Assembly (NCBI GenBank): GCA_026770585.1
Contig: MU646333.1
Coordinates: forward strand, 1,042,175-1,057,988
Length of the DNA: 15,814 nt
DNA from: Baffinella frigidus
Taxonomy: Eukaryota > Cryptophyceae > Cryptomonadales > Baffinellaceae
Direction: 5' to 3'
Position 1 is the stretch's first letter; each line of letters begins with the position of its first letter. A program made the position numbers and the translations under genes. Below are positions 8,201 to 13,800 of the stretch, piece after piece. A model generated the notes under the pieces. The model worked only from the letters and a program-made list of their open reading frames with translations, ran no database searches and had not been told where the DNA came from.

Positions 8201-10761
8201 GGTAGTTAATTTTAAGGATTTTCTGGCGCAATTTGGTTCCCAGTTTCAATCAGGTAGAGCCAGAGGTTTCCCGAAACTAGAACACGCCCTGGTTGAGGCA
8301 ACCCGAAACCCTAAACCAAGCCCCGACGGATGTCCCATGCTCCTAGGGTTTAGGGTGCACGCTGCACATGCCCGCGTGTTTCTGCCCGAGCCCCTGAACC
8401 TTACACCCTAAACCCTAAACCCTAAACCCTGAACCCTGAACCCTAAACCCTAAACCCTAAACCCTGAACCCTAAACCCTAAACCCTAAACCCTGAACCCT
8501 AAACCCTCAACCCTAAACCCTAAACCCTAAACCCTAAACCCGAGCTGGTGTTGCTGCTGTCCGAACAGCCTTATCTCAGAAAACGAGTTCTAAAACTCAT
8601 TTTCTTAAGTCAATTCCCCTACAAATTCGTCAACTTATTCTTTACTCTCCGCATAAGTTGACAAATTTGTAGGGGAATTGACTTAAGAAAACGAGTTTTA
8701 GAACTCGTTTTCTGAGATAAAGCCGCCCCTTCGCGCGGTTGCGCGTTGGTCGAAGGGTGTGACAGTGCGCTGCGTGGAGATGGCTGTAACGAGCCAGCAA
8801 TTTCATTTCGGAACAAGCCATAACCTGTCCTGATAACAAGGCGTAATATGGCATCCTTTGAGGCCTAACATAGTATATACACCCTTACCTTCCGCGTGGG
8901 GAGCGTAAGATAGCGGGACAGATTCTGTCTTGTTCCGAGATTGAATTGGCCGCCTCGGGCGGAGCGAAGGCGTAAACAGCGTGCGCGCTTGGTACTGACT
9001 GTGTGTGGATGCGAGGTGTGGGTTTATCTCAGAAAACGAGTTCTAAAACTCGTTTTCTTAAGTCAATTCCCCTACAAATTTGTCAACTTACGCGGAGAGT
9101 AAAGAATAAGTTGACGAATTTGTAGAGGAATTGACTTGAGAAAACGAGTTTTAGAACTCGTTTTCTGAGATAAGGGTGCTGACGCAGATCGTGGACGCGT
9201 TCCACCAACGCGCGGGCACCAAAAACACCACCGCGATCCACGGCGGGGATGCACGCGAATTGACAGCCACCAGCTAGTGACGGTCTCTCGTAGGCGTAAG
9301 ATAGCATCATTTGAGGCCTTACATAGTATATACACCCTTACCTTCCGCGTGGGGAGCCTAAGATAGCGGGACAGATTCTGTCGTGTGGAGTGCTGGGCCA
9401 GGCGCGTGGGGTAAGTTGCGGGCGTAACTTCTCTCCCCAACCACTCGAGGCTAGCAAAGGGATCATTTTAAAACAGAGCTTCTTTTATAAGTGAAGGGGG
9501 GAGAAGAGGTGTAGTAATTTTCACACACATAGGGGCGTTTGGTCACATATCTGACAGAAACCTGTCAGACACGTGATCAAGCCCGCCCGTGACTGGTACT
9601 AAATTTAACAACCCCACATTTAAAATGGTCCCATTTCTAGCCTCGAGTGGAAAACCTGCACCCGCAGGAGCAGGGCTCCGCCCACGAGCGTCGCAGCCTT
9701 TCCCATCTGATCCGGGATGCGTGCCTTCCTTTCGCGCGCCGGATGTGATAGCGCCAATCTGGTAGGACTTGGCCAGAGCGAACTTCCAACTAGCGAGATT
9801 GCGAACTTCTAGATGGACGCTTTTGGACATGTAGTGTTTTAAATTCAAATTTTGCAGTACAAATTGGTGTTTGCTGATAATTACGGTCCTACCAGATTGG
9901 CGCTAGCGCGCTATGTTCGCTACGAGCTTTTTGCGACGATCTCACACTGTTGAGGTGCTAGTGCTGACAACTTGCCTGCCTCTGCCGCCACTTCTCAGTG
10001 CCATCCAATTTTGAGTGGGTGCTGAATTTATGTGGGTGCTAGGTGTGGGTGCTGACGCAGAACGTGGACGCGTTCAACATCGTGTTAATCCTCATCACAT
10101 CTAACCCGGGTACATCGTCTTAATTCTCACCACATCTAACCCGGGATGAGTGGGTGGCAGGTATGGGTGCAGACGCACCCATGCCGTCGTGTGGATGCTA
10201 GGTGTGGGCGCTGACGCACGCGCGCGTGTGATGGTGCTGACCATGTGTGGGTGCTAGGTATGGGTGCTGACGCAGAACGTGGATGCGTTCCACCAACGCG
10301 CGGGCACCAAAAACGTCATCGCGATCCACGGCGAAATCCACAAACTCAAGTGCACCGCCTGTTCGTACAAGGTCTGCCCTCTCATAATAATTTATATAAT
10401 AGTCGATTTGTGTAAAAAGTCATTTTAAAAAGCCATTTCAGCTCCTACAAGGTCTCCCCCACGCCCAACCATTGATTTATTTTCATATGGCCCAACCATT
10501 CATTTGTTTTGGGACTTGGTATCTGAAGATTCTCGCGCGGGTAACACGATCATCATCGTGGAACAGCCCCGCCGGCAGGCTCTTGAGCGCCCGCGTGACC
10601 GCCGAAGCCAACTGTCCGAGGTGACTGCCTTGTCATGTTCCGTCGAAGTCCCCATCGGTGTCTGAAGATTCTCGCGCGGGTAACACGATCATCATCGCGA
10701 TCCACGGCGAATTCCACAAACTCAAGTGCACCGTCTGCTCGTACAAGGTCTGTTGGGTGGT

Positions 10762-10842
<81 letters not shown>

Positions 10843-13800
10843 GGTTGTGGGTTGAGGGTTGAGGGTTGCTCTCAGGTCTGGTGGGTGGAGGGTGGAGGGT
10901 GGAGGGTTGAGGGTGGAGGGTGGAGGGTTGAGGGACTACTCCTAGCTCTGCCTGAGTTAATCGGGCTTCCTCGCAATGCGGAGACCGGAAGTTGATTTCG
11001 GCCTCAAGTGCTCCTACACAGGTCAGAGGACCGGACGCCCTCTTATCCACATATCCCTTAAGTGGCTAGGCAGTCGAATTTGACTGCCAAGAGGTCCTAG
11101 ACAGGTCCTGGGGCCCTACGGTAGGGCGTATGAGCCTACTCTCCAGGTGAGGGATACATTGATGTGATGAAGATGTATCTACGTAAAGAGTCTCCGCCAG
11201 CCCCGGCTACTTCGCCCTGACTGCAACTGCGTGTGTCTTCTTTCATGATGCCAGCCCACACAGCGGACTTCGAAGGGATTTCGAATAACCCTGGAGCGAT
11301 GAGACCTAGGACCCTACGGTAGGCAACCCGCAGGGGCATAGGGGGTTTCCTACGCAGAAGGTATCGGAAACTCGGGCACTGAGTGCCCGAAAACCCCTTC
11401 GTAGTCCTCTGTGTGCATGGCCGCAATGATCAAATCCTGCAGGATTTTGCGGCAGCTAGGAGCGCCCCGATTTCATCTCAGAAAACGAGTTCTAAAACTC
11501 GTTTTCTTAAGTCAATTCCCCTACAAATTCGTCTACTTATTCTTTTCTCTCCGCATAAGTTGACAAAATTGTAGTGGAATTGACTTAAGAAAACAAGTTT
11601 TAGAACTCGTTTTCTGAGATAAGATTGGGGGAGGCGAGTGACCCATGTTTGATTCGGACGATTCGGAAAGCCACTTCTTCTTCTTTATGACTTTCGATAC
11701 AAGTCCTAGGCCCTAGCGCCTTGCGTTGAGTGATACAAACGTCTATGCGCCTGAAGAAACGTTCGGCACTCTTGATACAGGTCCTGGGTAGGCCCTTGAG
11801 CCTTGCGTTGAGTGACACAAACGTCTGTGCGACTTCCGGTCTCGTCAAATTAACGAGACCAAATCGAGTGGGGCAGAGCTAGACTGCGGGGGAGGCGAGT
11901 GGCCAGTCTGATTCGGACGGTTGGGCAACCTTCTTCTTCTTCTTCTTATTTACTACTCTCGACACAGGTCCTAGGTAGGCCCTTGCGCCTTGCATTGAGT
12001 GATGCAAAAGTCTCTTCGCCTGAAGAAACGCGCGGCAGGCGAAGGTGGAGGACTACCACACGAGGGTATCCATGCGAACATAAGTCTGCAATTGATCACG
12101 TACCTACGAACAGAATAAAAGGACGTTTTAGAATTTGTGGGCAAAGCTACACGAAAAGCGTGCAGGTACGTGACCAATTGCTGACTTATGGCGTGTTTCC
12201 GACGTGTTTCCTGGGCGATACTCCAATAATTGACTTTTGATTCTGTTCGCATGGATAGCCTCGTGTGGTACCGCGGACCGACGGGCGAGTGACCATGTTG
12301 ATTCGGACGGTCGTGACAGGCGAAGGTGTTTGTTTTGTGCCCTCGAGAGGTCCCTCGAGAGCGGCAAGAGCGAGGCCTCGAGAGTGGCAAGAGCGAGGCA
12401 CCGCGTGCGGTCTGGCAGAGAGCGCAGTGCAGTCCCGCACGCGTCAACCAGGAACCAACTGAGAACCAACCAAGAACCAGCCAATAACCGACCAATTGGT
12501 ATGAGAGCTCTCAGCTCTCATTGTCGTTCCGCATGAGAATCTCTGCATGGATCGCGACGCTTGCGATCAACTCCAGGAATTGAACTGGAGCGGCCTGGCA
12601 GGTGAAGGTGGATGACTTCACCGGATTGACGTACAACAAGGCGGGGGAGACGGCCCGTGTCTGGCCCCAATGCCCCAAGGTCCCCCCCCTCCCAATGCTT
12701 CAGAGCTCTGAGTGCTTCAGAGCTCACGATGCGTCAGAGCTCACCCGCGCACGCCCGCGTGTTTCGCGAAAACGGCGTGCGCGGGTGTGCACATGTGTGT
12801 GTGTGTGTGCGTGTGTGTGTGTGTGTGGGTGGGTGGGTGGGTGTTCTCGTACACAGGACCGTACACGGGTGTGCTCTCTGCGCGTGCGTGGCTGCCAGGG
12901 GCGAGAGACTACCCGGACGCAACCTGGACCCGGCCGTGCTATTAGAGCCATTGGGCGTTCGTACACGGGTGTGCGCTGCCTGCGTGGCTGCCAGTCGGGA
13001 TGTGCCAACCCCCCTTTGAATGCTAATCCTGCTGACCGTGAGGTGTGTGTAGGGGGTGTAGGGTTGAGGAAGTTAGGGCGTGTTGCTCGCCATAATTCGA
13101 ACCTCACCCCCAACGAGAAGACGCTCTGGTCTCTCGAGCGGGGGCAGAGCTCCCATCCTAACCCTCCTAACCTTCCTACACCTCATACTCTGCCGTCGCT
13201 GACAAGGAGGGTGGAAGCATTGCGCCCTACACCCTAAACCCTAAACCCTAAGCCCTAAACCCTAAACCCTAAGCCCTCAAGTCTCTCGAGAGACCAGAGA
13301 GTCGTCTCCTGGTCCAGGAGGACTAATCCGGGAGGAATATTTTTCTTTTGGAAGCTGGCAATGGAAATTACTACACACCGGGTCACGTCATAAGCAATGG
13401 TGTAGTAATTTTCGTGCAGATGTTTTAAAAGAAAAATACTTATTCCCGGATGAAGACGCTCTGGGTTCGGTCGCGTGGCTGCCGGAGTTCCCCTCGTACC
13501 AAAAGCCGCGCTAGATGAGAAGGAGGAGGGGTGCTGGTCTAGCGACTGACGTGGCGACTGATTCATGCAAAAAGCTTTCACGCGTGAGACCCTTAAGGTG
13601 CTCACGCGTGAGGACTCACTTGAGCCGTTGATTGTCAAACGTGTAGTAAAGTGGAGGCAGTGAGTGTTTTAAAATTTTAAACCCCCCTTTCAACCATCAA
13701 TGGCTCTAGTAAGGTGCCCACGCGTGAAGACCTTAAGGGGCTCACGCGTGAGAGCTTGTGGTGTTATGATGGTGGCGTGTCTTGTCGGGGTCCTCCTCCC

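Larger units (their letters stand above)
8131..10257 (+). other. Sirtuin intron 5
   Basis: 2127 bp. Holds a heptamer array (8397-8541), two 150-bp palindromic elements (8571-8720, 9024-9173), a further element (8791-8956) partly duplicated at 9293-9382, elements at 9441-9650 and 9747-9907, a tandem pair of about 35 bp with the core CACATCTAACCCGGG (10081-10145), and four partial copies of exon 6. Confidence 0.85.
10372..12601 (+). other. Sirtuin intron 6
   Basis: 2230 bp. Holds exon-6 3'-end copies (10441-11021), a TTGAGGG array (10752-10935), a CCACACAGCGG element (11255-11417), a 150-bp palindromic element (11473-11622), a tandem repeat region (11628-12050), an element at 12056-12268, two exon-7 start copies, and an AACCAAC-like minisatellite (about 12448-12498). 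Confidence 0.85.

Noticed and set aside
8397-8541. A chromosome end
   Set aside because: The telomere repeats are internal, short, scattered in both orientations and flanked by coding exons of one gene on both sides.
10553-11050. Minus-strand 165-codon open frame with QPSTLNP repeats
   Set aside because: Produced by the TTGAGGG array and exon 6 copies inside sirtuin intron 6.
12680-13237. Continuation of the open frame beyond sirtuin exon 7
   Set aside because: The frame runs through a TG microsatellite giving Cys-Val repeats; the donor after QCPK and the join to CSGLVRP explain the exon end.
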